Shown: piece after piece, positions 15,845 to 24,510 of the stretch
How positions within the stretch are numbered: position 1 is the first letter of the stretch
How the letters are laid out: each line of letters begins with the position of its first letter
Source of the DNA: Bryobacterales bacterium
GTDB lineage: Bacteria > Acidobacteriota > Terriglobia > Bryobacterales > Bryobacteraceae
NCBI GenBank assembly: GCA_003164035.1
Contig: PLRS01000012.1
Coordinates: 181 to 62,621, forward strand
Reading direction: 5' to 3'
DNA: 62,441 nt
The notes under the pieces: generated by a model
Seen by the model: the letters and a program-made list of their open reading frames with translations, nothing else
Told to the model about the DNA's origin: nothing
Databases searched by the model: none
Made by a program: the position numbers and the translations under genes

Positions 15845-17863
15845 ATGAGTTGTAAGACGCGATTTTGGTTGCTCGCATCCGCCACCGCGACGATGGCGTT
15901 TGCGCAGGCCGGCGTTGCTGCGCTGAGCTCTCCCGACGGGCGTTTGGCGATCGAATTCCGAACTGTTGCCGGTCATCCTGGACCGCTGGCGACTCAAGGC
16001 CGCCAGCCCGTTTCCGAAGGCGGACAACTGGTTTACCTGGTTTCGTTTCAAGCCAAGGCCTTGATCGAGCCCTCCGCGTTACGCCTGGATCTCAAAGACC
16101 AGCCGCCCTTGGGGCAGGACGTTCGCATCGTGAGCGCAATGCCGTCCAAGGTGGACGAAACCTACCGCCTGATTGCGGGCAAGGCCAGTTCGGTGCGGAA
16201 CGTTTACAATGCCCTGCGCCTGGAACTGGAGGAGCGCGGCGGTTCCGGACGAAAGCTGGTCATGGAAGCCAGGGCTTACGACGACGCGGTGGCGTTTCGA
16301 TACCTCGTCCCCGAACAGCCAGCCCTCCATGAGTTCCGTCTTGCAAAAGAGGAGACCGAGTTTCGTATCGTCAAGGACCCGTTCCTCTGGGCGCTGTTTC
16401 TGCCGAATTTCCGGTCCATGTACGAAAGCGAATTCATCAAGCTCTCGGCCAGCAGCCTGAGCAACCAGGGCGGCGTAAGCAGCACGCAACTGCTCGGATT
16501 GCCGCTGTTGATGGAAGTGCCCGGAGTGGCATGGATGGCCATTACCGAGGCGGACCTGCGCGACTACGCCTCCATGTACCTGGTGAATCCTTCGGGAACC
16601 TGGGCGGGTCACTGGTTCGAGTCCACACTATCTCCCCATCCGGACGATGCGGAAACCGCGGTTTCCGGCGCCTTGCCGCATCACTCGGCGTGGAGAGTCC
16701 TCCAAGTCGCGGCGGACCCCGGCCGGTTGGTCGAATCGAATGCGGTCACCAGCCTGAATCCCGAGTCCGCCATCGCGGATACGGCGTGGATTCGGCCGGG
16801 AAAGGCGTCCTGGGACTGGTGGAGCGGCAGCCTGGGGCCCGACGGCAAGGGCGCCTACACCACCGACAACATGAAATACTACGTAGACTTCGCCGCGCAA
16901 TCCGGCTTCGAATATATGCTGGTGGACGCCGGTTGGTCGGCCCGGGGCGACATCACCAAAATGAATGGCCGCGTCGACATACCCGAAGTGGTGCGCTACG
17001 CCGCCTCCAAGAAGGTGAAGGTGTGGATCTGGTTGGGCTATGGCGAAACCGCCAGGCAAATGGCGGATGCCTTTCCGCTGTACGAGAAGTGGGGCGTGGC
17101 CGGCTTGAAGATCGATTTCATCGAACGCGACGACCAGGTTGGCATCGACTGGTATTATCGAGTGGCCGAATTGGCCGCGCAGCATCACCTGATGCTGGAC
17201 TTCCACGGTGCCACCAAGCCCACCGGCATGGAGCGCACCTTCCCCAACGTGCTGGGATACGAGGCGGTGGCGGGGATGGAACAATCGAAGGCGGGCAGCC
17301 GCGATAATCCCGATCAGCACGTGACGCTGCCGTTCACCCGCATGCTGGCCGGGCCTATGGACTACACTCCGGGCGGCTTCCGCAACGTCACCAAAGCCGA
17401 GTTTGAAGCGCGCAGCCTGGAGCCCATGGTGATGGGCACCCGGGCGCACCAACTGGCCATGTACGCCATCTACCAGGCGGCTTTCCAAATGGTCTCCGAC
17501 TGCCCGTCCGCGTACAAGGATCAGCCGGCGTTCGAGTTCATTAAGGCTGCGCCGGCCGCTTGGGACGAGACGAGGGTCCTGAACGGCGCGCCGGGCGAGT
17601 ACATCACGGTTGCCCGGCGCCGCGGCGGCGAGTGGTTCCTGGGCAGTATGACCAACTGGGAGGCCCGCGACCTGGATTTGCCCTTGGCTTTTTTGGGAGC
17701 CGGCCAATACCGGGCGGAGATTTACGCGGACGCCGCCGATGCGGATCGCCTTCCCCGGAACACCAGCATCGTCAAACAGACAGTCAGCCGCTCCACCCAC
17801 CTCAAGCCGCATCTCGCTCCGGGTGGCGGATATGCCGTGCGCCTGGTTCCGCTCAAACCCTGA
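15845..17863 (+). CDS. exported GH97 alpha-glycosidase, probably retaining (alpha-galactosidase-like)
   Basis: 672 residues from MSCKTRFWLLASATATMAFA (signal peptide). An N-terminal beta-sandwich (SSPDGRLAIEF) is followed by the GH97 barrel: ASWDWWSGSLGPDGKGAYTT, YMLVDAGWSARGD, GLKIDFIERDDQVGIDWYYR, DFHGATKPTGMERTFPN and GYEAVAGMEQSK. In this family an Asp in the KIDF strand is the nucleophile of retaining members, while inverting members lack it. Its presence points to a retaining enzyme of the alpha-galactosidase type. With GH42 and GH2 upstream, the block could strip both alpha- and beta-linked galactose. Confidence 0.9.
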   Translation: MSCKTRFWLLASATATMAFAQAGVAALSSPDGRLAIEFRTVAGHPGPLATQGRQPVSEGGQLVYLVSFQAKALIEPSALRLDLKDQPPLGQDVRIVSAMPSKVDETYRLIAGKASSVRNVYNALRLELEERGGSGRKLVMEARAYDDAVAFRYLVPEQPALHEFRLAKEETEFRIVKDPFLWALFLPNFRSMYESEFIKLSASSLSNQGGVSSTQLLGLPLLMEVPGVAWMAITEADLRDYASMYLVNPSGTWAGHWFESTLSPHPDDAETAVSGALPHHSAWRVLQVAADPGRLVESNAVTSLNPESAIADTAWIRPGKASWDWWSGSLGPDGKGAYTTDNMKYYVDFAAQSGFEYMLVDAGWSARGDITKMNGRVDIPEVVRYAASKKVKVWIWLGYGETARQMADAFPLYEKWGVAGLKIDFIERDDQVGIDWYYRVAELAAQHHLMLDFHGATKPTGMERTFPNVLGYEAVAGMEQSKAGSRDNPDQHVTLPFTRMLAGPMDYTPGGFRNVTKAEFEARSLEPMVMGTRAHQLAMYAIYQAAFQMVSDCPSAYKDQPAFEFIKAAPAAWDETRVLNGAPGEYITVARRRGGEWFLGSMTNWEARDLDLPLAFLGAGQYRAEIYADAADADRLPRNTSIVKQTVSRSTHLKPHLAPGGGYAVRLVPLKP

Positions 17864-17894
17864 CGGGCCAGCTATAGGTTAAAGGAGCGCCGAT

Positions 17895-19442
17895 ATGCTG
17901 ATCACTATAAAAAGACCTTCGTGCCTCGGTCTTGGGTTACTCTTCCTAGCGATGAGTTTCTGGACTGCTAAGAGGACCACGGCGGCAGACGGGTATACTC
18001 CCTTCGAGGGCGAGAAGACCGCCTGGCACGAGGGCTTCGACCGTTACGACCTCATGATGGACGATGCCAGCGGCGAAATCACACCCATGAAGGCCCCCGA
18101 GAAAGAGGTAACGAGTTACGGAATCGACGTTACCCTGAAGGACGGCAAGCGCCGATGTGTGGTGATCGTTCCTAAGAAAGCGGCACCGGGCTACCCGTGG
18201 TCGTGGCGGGGCTGCTATTGGAATCACGAGCCCCAGACCGAAGTGGAGTTACTCCATCGCGGTTTCCACATTGCCTATGTCGCGCCCGACAGCGGCCGGC
18301 AAGGCAAGGCGTGGGACCGGTGGTACAAGTTCCTGACCCAGGAGCATGGGCTGGCGAAGAAAGCAGCCTTCATCGGGATGAGCAAGGGTGGAGTCAATGA
18401 GTTCAACTGGGGCGTGGCAAACCCCGACAAAGTGGCGTGCATCTACGCCGACAATCCGGCGCTATACGACGAGGATTTCGCCAGGATCCCGGAGCTGGCC
18501 AAGCACGACATACCTTTATTACATATCTGCGGCAGCGAGGATATGTTGCTGCAGCGGCACACTCTCGTCATCGAGAACATGTATCATCAGTCGGGCGGCT
18601 CGATCACGGTGATCGTCAAGGAAGGCCATGCCCATCACCCGCACAGTCTGCAAAACCCCAAACCGATTGCCGATTGGATTGAACAGCACATGCAACCCTC
18701 CACCGCCAATCGGCCCGCGTTCGTGGATTCCAATTTCACCAAATCCTATTACTACAGTCTTGAACCTTCCTTCATTTACCTGAAGGAAGAGCAGACTTAT
18801 GCGACCGCCCGCGGGCCGGGCTTCACGGAGTCCTACGACCGTTACGATGCCAACCGTTCCGGCACTTTCCGGTCGGGCGGGATGGCGATTATTGTGCCTC
18901 GGAACGTGGCGCCGGGAAAACCGTGGGTCTTTCGCGCGGACGCCATCGATCGGAACGCGACAGTCGATCTGGCGCTGCTGGCGAAGGGTTTTCACATCGT
19001 TACTCCCCCTCTCACGGCGCAGTCGGGCATGGTGCAACAGGAGTGGGACGAAACCTACAAGATGCTGGTCGACAATGGATTCTCGACAAAGCCGGTGATG
19101 GAAGGGACCGGGGCGAACGCGGGAGAGGCGTATGCCTGGGCAATCGCGAACCCGGACAAGGTTTCCTGTATTTACGCCCGCAATCCCTCCCTGCGGAGTC
19201 TCATGGCAAAATCGCCGCCGATCGACAACCTGGCTCCGCTGGCCAAGGCGGGTATCCCGATCCTGCACGATTGCGGCAGCCTCGACCCATGGCTGAACGG
19301 CCAGACCCGCGTGGTCGAGAAGAGATACAAGGCGCTCGGCGGGCGGATCGCGGTCATTATCAGGGAAGGCGAAGGGCACTTTCCACTGGCGCCCAAGGAC
19401 CCGAAGCCGGCCGTGGATTTCATCCTGAGCCACCAGCGCTAG
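17895..19442 (+). CDS. exported tandem-duplicated alpha/beta hydrolase, second copy lacking the nucleophile
   Basis: 515 residues, preceded by AAAGGAG at good spacing, with an N-terminal hydrophobic signal. Two homologous halves follow. The first (about 40-275) has FIGMSKGGVNEFNWGVANPD with the nucleophile Ser, and an ending EGHAHHPHSLQNPKPIADWI. The second (about 285-515) has VMEGTGANAGEAYAWAIANP, in which the Ser-Lys-Gly-Gly position reads Gly-Ala-Asn-Ala, with the matching ending EGEGHFPLAPKDPKPAVDF. So the C-terminal half looks catalytically dead and may be structural or binding. Only 31 bases separate it from GH97, so it likely belongs to the glycan operon, perhaps as a sugar esterase. 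Confidence 0.75.
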   Translation: MLITIKRPSCLGLGLLFLAMSFWTAKRTTAADGYTPFEGEKTAWHEGFDRYDLMMDDASGEITPMKAPEKEVTSYGIDVTLKDGKRRCVVIVPKKAAPGYPWSWRGCYWNHEPQTEVELLHRGFHIAYVAPDSGRQGKAWDRWYKFLTQEHGLAKKAAFIGMSKGGVNEFNWGVANPDKVACIYADNPALYDEDFARIPELAKHDIPLLHICGSEDMLLQRHTLVIENMYHQSGGSITVIVKEGHAHHPHSLQNPKPIADWIEQHMQPSTANRPAFVDSNFTKSYYYSLEPSFIYLKEEQTYATARGPGFTESYDRYDANRSGTFRSGGMAIIVPRNVAPGKPWVFRADAIDRNATVDLALLAKGFHIVTPPLTAQSGMVQQEWDETYKMLVDNGFSTKPVMEGTGANAGEAYAWAIANPDKVSCIYARNPSLRSLMAKSPPIDNLAPLAKAGIPILHDCGSLDPWLNGQTRVVEKRYKALGGRIAVIIREGEGHFPLAPKDPKPAVDFILSHQR

Positions 19443-19556
19443 CGGCGCGCAGCTTACCAGGCTGCCCGGCTCTAGTATGTTTATACGATTGCGCGGACGG
19501 CGCTTTTGAGTTTAATTAGGACAACAAGGTCCATTCGTGTGGAAGCGGGGAAGCCA

Positions 19557-20846
19557 GTGAAAGCGGCGATTTTGTGTCTGATGAGCTTTTCGGTCGGAGC
19601 GGCGCCACCGCCGGGTGCGCTGCTCTATACCGAAGCGCCGCAATACGATCCTCAGGCCGCGCTCGGCGGGGGAGACCGGTTTCCCGGCGGCGCGGTGGTA
19701 AAGGTGCTTTCGGGCGGCACATCGCGGCTGCTGGCTCCCACGCTGGCGGTTTCGGCGGATGCCGCGCTGTCACCGAACGCCACGACAGTGCTGATCGCAG
19801 CCAAGGAGAAGGCCGGGCAGCCGTGGCAGATCTGGGAGGTTCCACTGGCGGGTGGCGCGCCGCGGCAGGTGACCTTCGGCGCGGAAGACTCGATCCGGCC
19901 GTTCTATGCCGCCGAGGGGAAATTCGTGTACGCGCGCAAGACGGCGCGCGGATTCGGGCTCGAGATTGCGCCGCTCGGGGGCGGCAGCGCGCTGCGGCTG
20001 ACTTACCTGCCAGGCAACTTCCTTCCCGACGCCATTCTGCGCGACGGGCGGGTGCTGTTCGAAGCGGCAACACCGGCGGCGGTTCGGGACCTGTACACGG
20101 TATACGCGGACGGTTCGGGCGTGGAGACGCGGCGTTGCGATCATGGGCCGGACCGGCACTCGGCGGCGGAACTAGGTTCGGGGGACGAAATTTTTCAGAC
20201 CGGCACGGGGCTGGCGCGGTTCACTTCGGCGCGCGCGGGGCAATTGGAAGTGGCGCTGCCGAAGGGTCAGTACCTGGGGCCGGTAGCGGAGGCCGACAGC
20301 GGAGAGTGGCTGGCGGCGTATCGGGCGGGAGGCGCCGACGCGTATTGGATTTGCCGTTTCCCACAACGGGCGGCGGCACAACCGGTGAAAGTGGCCGGCC
20401 CCAACGCCTACCAGCCGGTACCGGTGCGGGCTCGCGCGGCTGTTCCGTATCACCCCTCGGGATTGGGCGACCGCGTGGGGGCCAATCTGTTGTGCCTGAA
20501 CGCCTATGTTTCGAAAACGGAGCGGGTGCCGACCGGTTCGGTGGCGGAAGTGCGGGTGTGGTCGATGAATGGGCGCGGGGAAGCGGTGGCGCTCGGCAAG
20601 GCGCCGGTGGAAGCCGACGGGTCGTTTTACGTGCAGACGCCCTCGGAATCGCCGCTGCGATTCGAGTTGCTGGACCGGGCGGGGAAAAGCGTTGCTGCCG
20701 AAAAGGGTTGGTTTTGGGCGCGCAAGGGAGAACAGCGCGTGTGCGTGGGCTGCCATGCCGGTCCGGAGCGCGCGCCCGAGAACGTCGCTCCGCTGGTCCT
20801 CTTGCATACGCAGAAGCCGGTGGTCATGAATAAGCCGACCGAATAG
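19557..20846 (+). CDS. exported HzsA-like PD40/propeller protein with one c-type heme site
   Basis: About 429 residues from the GTG at 19557, which lies directly before a signal peptide (KAAILCLMSFSVGA). A TTG 17 codons upstream also keeps the frame. The body has WD40-like PD40 strands (VSADAALSPNATTVLIAAKE and QIWEVPLAGGAPRQVTFG). The C-terminal region ends in RVCVGCHAGPERAPEN, a CxxCH heme c site. The order of propeller, then Ig-like strand, then CxxCH resembles the hydrazine-synthase alpha-subunit middle-domain family common in acidobacteria. No hydrazine chemistry is implied. The next gene starts eight bases later behind GGAGA, so they are probably co-translated. Confidence 0.7.
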   Translation: MKAAILCLMSFSVGAAPPPGALLYTEAPQYDPQAALGGGDRFPGGAVVKVLSGGTSRLLAPTLAVSADAALSPNATTVLIAAKEKAGQPWQIWEVPLAGGAPRQVTFGAEDSIRPFYAAEGKFVYARKTARGFGLEIAPLGGGSALRLTYLPGNFLPDAILRDGRVLFEAATPAAVRDLYTVYADGSGVETRRCDHGPDRHSAAELGSGDEIFQTGTGLARFTSARAGQLEVALPKGQYLGPVAEADSGEWLAAYRAGGADAYWICRFPQRAAAQPVKVAGPNAYQPVPVRARAAVPYHPSGLGDRVGANLLCLNAYVSKTERVPTGSVAEVRVWSMNGRGEAVALGKAPVEADGSFYVQTPSESPLRFELLDRAGKSVAAEKGWFWARKGEQRVCVGCHAGPERAPENVAPLVLLHTQKPVVMNKPTE

Positions 20847-20854
20847 GAGACGCT

Positions 20855-22480
20855 ATGCTATTTCGCCTGCTGATTCCTGTTTTGCTCTTCGCGGCCGCCG
20901 AGCCCGTCCAGGGGCCGATCCGGTTCGAAGATGTGACCCGGAAGGCGGGAATCGCGTTCCAGCACAGTTTCGGCGCCGAACAGTTGGGATCGCTGCTGGA
21001 ATCGACCGGCGCGGGCGCGGTCTGGTTCGACTACAACAACGACGGCTATCAGGACCTGTACGTGGTTTCGGGGCGGCCCTTGGGGCCGGGCATGCACCCG
21101 TACCCGCTGCGCAAAGCGCCGGACCCGATGCCCCACAACCACCTTTATCGGAATAACCGCGACGGTACGTTTACCGATGTCACCGCGGCGGCGGGCGTGG
21201 CCCCGGACCTGTTCAGCATGGCGGCCATCGCGGCCGACTATGACAACGACGGCAACGAGGATCTGTTGGTCACCGGCTATGGCCGCGTGGTCCTCTATCG
21301 CAATCGCGGCGATGGCACGTTTGAAGATGTAACGGCCAAGGCCGGTCTGAATGTTCCGGGCTGGTCGATCGGGGCCGCGTGGCTGGACTACGACCGCGAC
21401 GATTGCGTGGATCTGTTCGTGGGCCGCTACGTGAAGTTCGATCCGGAGTATCGCACCTTCTATGCGGCGGATAACTACCCTGGGCCGCTGGACTACCCGG
21501 CCGAGACCAATATGCTGTTCCACAACAACTGCGACGGCACGTTCACGGATGTCTCGGCGAAGTCCGGAATCGCCGCTTTCAAGGGCCGGACCATGGGTGC
21601 GACGGCCGCCGATTTCGACGGCGACGGCTACCCCGACATTTACGTCGCCAACGATAAGACCGAGAACTTCCTGTTTCACAATCAGCGGGACGGCACCTTC
21701 AAAGAGATGGCGACCGAGGCCGGCGTGGCATACGGGCAAAACGGCGAGAACACTTCCGCCATGGGGCCGGTGTTCGCGGATTTCGACGGCGACGGCAAGG
21801 TGGATTTGTGGATTTCGGACTCCAAGTACAACCGCATGTACCGGAACCTGGGCGGGCTTCAGTTCGAGGACATCACGGAGAAAGCGGGTATCTCGAACCT
21901 GGCCGCGCAGTACGTGAGTTGGGGAACCACGGCGCAGGATTTCGATAACGACGGTCTGCCAGATCTGTTCGTGGCGCACGGGGGACTGATCCACATGATT
22001 CCGCAGGAACACTCGGTCTTCCGCAACCTGGGGAAATGGAAGTTCGAAGACGTGTCGTCAACGGCGGGCGCGTTCTTCGCCAACAAGACCGCGGTGAAAT
22101 CGGTAGGGCGGGGCGCGGCCTTCGCGGACTATGACAATGACGGGCGAATGGATGCGTTCCTCGTCAACCTGGGCGCGCCGGCGGTGCTACTGCGGAACAC
22201 CTCGCCCGGTGCGGGGCACTGGATCGGCGTCCGCCTGGTGGGAAAGAAGAGCAATCGCGACGGAATCGGCGCGCAGGTCGAAGTATTAGCCGGCGGGGTG
22301 CGGCAGCGGCGCGAGCGGATCGCGGGTTCCGGCTACCTGTCGCAAGACGACGGCAGGGTGCATTTCGGGTTGGGAAAAGCGGCCACCATCGGGAAGCTGA
22401 CCGTCACCTGGCCAAGCGGCACGGTGCAGACGCTCGATAACGTGGCGGTGGACCGCGTCGTCACGGTGGAGGAGAAATAG
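20855..22480 (+). CDS. exported CRTAC1-like FG-GAP propeller with ASPIC/UnbV domain
   Basis: 541 residues with a short signal peptide (LLIPVLLFAAAEPVQG). Seven FG-GAP/VCBS calcium loops are visible: DYNNDGYQDLYV, DYDNDGNEDLLV, DYDRDDCVDLFV, DFDGDGYPDIYV, DFDGDGKVDLWI, DFDNDGLPDLFV and DYDNDGRMDAFLV. The tail is an ASPIC/UnbV domain (KSNRDGIGAQVEVL, then VHFGLG and VTWPSGTVQTL). Calcium-binding surface propellers of this type are abundant in acidobacteria and planctomycetes. Their biochemical role is not settled. The gene sits between two c-heme protein genes with almost no spacing. Confidence 0.88.
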   Translation: MLFRLLIPVLLFAAAEPVQGPIRFEDVTRKAGIAFQHSFGAEQLGSLLESTGAGAVWFDYNNDGYQDLYVVSGRPLGPGMHPYPLRKAPDPMPHNHLYRNNRDGTFTDVTAAAGVAPDLFSMAAIAADYDNDGNEDLLVTGYGRVVLYRNRGDGTFEDVTAKAGLNVPGWSIGAAWLDYDRDDCVDLFVGRYVKFDPEYRTFYAADNYPGPLDYPAETNMLFHNNCDGTFTDVSAKSGIAAFKGRTMGATAADFDGDGYPDIYVANDKTENFLFHNQRDGTFKEMATEAGVAYGQNGENTSAMGPVFADFDGDGKVDLWISDSKYNRMYRNLGGLQFEDITEKAGISNLAAQYVSWGTTAQDFDNDGLPDLFVAHGGLIHMIPQEHSVFRNLGKWKFEDVSSTAGAFFANKTAVKSVGRGAAFADYDNDGRMDAFLVNLGAPAVLLRNTSPGAGHWIGVRLVGKKSNRDGIGAQVEVLAGGVRQRRERIAGSGYLSQDDGRVHFGLGKAATIGKLTVTWPSGTVQTLDNVAVDRVVTVEEK

Positions 22481-22482
22481 CG

Positions 22483-24510
22483 GTGCGAGAGGCGGGTATG
22501 CCGTTTGAAGTTGGTGGCACGCGCACTCGTGCGTGCCGCGTCGAGACTCGTCTCGACGCTTACGGTTCACCGGTAAATTCGGCTCTCGCCAACGCCTGTC
22601 ACCCGAAGGGGCACGAGCGTCGAGTAGGGACTCGACGTGGCACGCACGAGTGCGCGCGCCACGTAATTCTTGGTTTATTCGCCGCCGCATTGCTCGGTTT
22701 TGCCGGGGACAGCATTCCCCCACCCGCGGCTCCCGCTTACCCCTCGCCAATCGAGATCGCGGTATCGGCCGACGGGAGCCGTCTGTACGCGGTGTGCGAG
22801 GGAACCGGCGAAGTAGTGGAAATGGACGCGAATGCCGGCACGGTGGCGCGGCGCGTTCGCGTGGGCCAGCACCCCAAGAGCGTGACGCTCTCGGCCAACG
22901 GCACACAGTTGTACGTGGCCAACTCGTGGAGCGACACGGTATCGGTCGTCGACGCGGCATCGTTCAAAGTAGTGAAGGAACTGGCCACGGGATATGAGCC
23001 TAACGCAGCCGTGGCCGATGCCCAGGGCCGGTTTCTCTATGTCGCCAACCGCATGAGCAACGACATCTCGGTGATCGACCTCGCGCGCGGCGTGGAAACC
23101 AAGCGACTGCTGGCCGGGCGCGGCGCGGCATATTTGGAGCTTTCCGCGGATGGGCAGCGCATCTATTGCACCCACATCTACCCCCAGCCAGGGCCTTTCC
23201 GGTCGCCCAACGAATCCGAAGTGACAGTGATCGACACCCGCCGCCAGATGGTCGTGGAGCGCGAGAAGTTAGAGAACGCCGCGGGCGTTTTCCATGTGGC
23301 CACCGCCAACGGCGGCCGCGTGGCGATCGCGGCCGAAATTCGCCCGAAGAACCTGATCCCGCTGGCGCACGTGGAGCACGGGTGGGTGATTGGCAATTCG
23401 CTGGCGGTATTTGGCGCGGATATCGGCGGCGTGGTGCAGGTCCCCATCGACGAACTGGACCGCTACTATACGCCGCCGTTCGGCTTGGCGGTGACTCCGG
23501 GGAATCGGCAACTTTTCGTCAGCACTACGGGGTCGGATAGTGTGACGGCGATCGATCTTCCGAAGCTGCTGGCCTACATCCGCGCGGCGAACCCGGACCA
23601 GCGCCGCCTGATGGCCAACGACCTTTCCGCCTCGGCCAATTATGTATCCGCCCGGATTCCGGTGGGACGCGCGCCCAAGGGGTTGGCGCTCTCGCCGGAT
23701 GGCAAACGATTGTACGTAGCCAACCGCAACGACGATACGATTTCGGTGATCGACACGGCGGCGCACCGGGTGACTCGAACCATCGAGCTCGGGCACGCGG
23801 TGGCTCCGACGCCCGAGCGGCGCGGCGAGCGGCTTTTCTTCTCGGCGCGGTTCGCCTTCCATGGCCACTTCGGATGCGCCAACTGTCACATCGAAGGGAC
23901 CATCGACGGGTTGAATTGGGATCTGGAGCCGGACGGCTTCGGCGTGGACATTGTGGAGAACCGGCTGCTGGAAGATATCGCGGATACGGGTCCGTTCAAA
24001 TGGAACGGCAGCAATCCGGATCTGGAAACCGAGTGCGGACCGCGCACGGAGAAGTACTTCTACCGGGCCCAGAGCTATTCCAAGGAGGAACTGGCGGACA
24101 TCGTCAGCTTCGTCAAGTCGATTCCGCTGCGCCCCAACCGGTACCGGCGCAAGGACGGCGAACTGACGGCGCAGCAGGAACGCGGCAAGGCCATTTTCGA
24201 GCGCGCGCGTAACAAGAACGGCGCCCCGATCGACGATACCAATCAATGCCTGGGGTGTCACTCCGGTCCGCACTATACCAGCCAGCAGTTGGCGGACGTC
24301 GGCACGGGGAAGCCCACCGACCGTTCGCCGCTGGTGGACGTTCCGCAACTGAACAACGTGGTCCTGAACGGGCCCTATCTGCACGACGGATCCGCGCGCA
24401 CGCTGGAAGAAATCTGGACGGTCTTTAACCCTAACGACCGGCACGGGGTGACCAACGACCTGTCCAAGGACGAGTTGAACGATCTGATCGAGTATCTGAA
24501 AACGCTATGA
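22483..24510 (+). CDS. YVTN beta-propeller fused to diheme cytochrome c (peroxidase-like) domain
   Basis: 675 residues if the GTG at 22483 is used; ATG 22498 is the alternative. Residues about 10-60 are encoded by an inverted pair of R2 repeats and precede the apparent signal segment VILGLFAAALLGFAG. The propeller has YVTN-type blades (PDGKRLYVANRNDDTISVID and ADGSRLYAVCEGTGEVVE). The C-terminal half carries two heme c sites, CANCHIEG near 465 and CLGCHSGP near 590, in a cytochrome-c-peroxidase-like setting (GPYLHDGSARTLEEIW). Expected to be a periplasmic or surface redox protein. It overlaps the next gene by ATGA. Confidence 0.82.
   Translation: MREAGMPFEVGGTRTRACRVETRLDAYGSPVNSALANACHPKGHERRVGTRRGTHECARHVILGLFAAALLGFAGDSIPPPAAPAYPSPIEIAVSADGSRLYAVCEGTGEVVEMDANAGTVARRVRVGQHPKSVTLSANGTQLYVANSWSDTVSVVDAASFKVVKELATGYEPNAAVADAQGRFLYVANRMSNDISVIDLARGVETKRLLAGRGAAYLELSADGQRIYCTHIYPQPGPFRSPNESEVTVIDTRRQMVVEREKLENAAGVFHVATANGGRVAIAAEIRPKNLIPLAHVEHGWVIGNSLAVFGADIGGVVQVPIDELDRYYTPPFGLAVTPGNRQLFVSTTGSDSVTAIDLPKLLAYIRAANPDQRRLMANDLSASANYVSARIPVGRAPKGLALSPDGKRLYVANRNDDTISVIDTAAHRVTRTIELGHAVAPTPERRGERLFFSARFAFHGHFGCANCHIEGTIDGLNWDLEPDGFGVDIVENRLLEDIADTGPFKWNGSNPDLETECGPRTEKYFYRAQSYSKEELADIVSFVKSIPLRPNRYRRKDGELTAQQERGKAIFERARNKNGAPIDDTNQCLGCHSGPHYTSQQLADVGTGKPTDRSPLVDVPQLNNVVLNGPYLHDGSARTLEEIWTVFNPNDRHGVTNDLSKDELNDLIEYLKTL
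22514..22662. repeat. R2 inverted pair inside the 5' end of the YVTN-cytochrome gene
   Basis: A forward R2 unit at 22514-22560 (GCACTCGTGCGTGCCGCG, then TCGAGACTCGTCTCGACGCT) is mirrored at 22616-22662 across a 55-base spacer. Each unit is itself partly palindromic. Read in frame it encodes Arg/Cys/His-rich sequence that does not look like a natural protein N-terminus. Confidence 0.8.

Noticed and set aside
10806-19442. Polysaccharide utilisation locus with SusCD
   Set aside because: Three exported glycosidases are present, but no SusC/SusD pair or regulator was found, so I call it only a glycosidase block.
19557-20846. Hydrazine synthase and anammox metabolism
   Set aside because: Only a distant propeller/heme similarity; no other hydrazine-synthase subunits or anammox genes. 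The family is widespread in acidobacteria.
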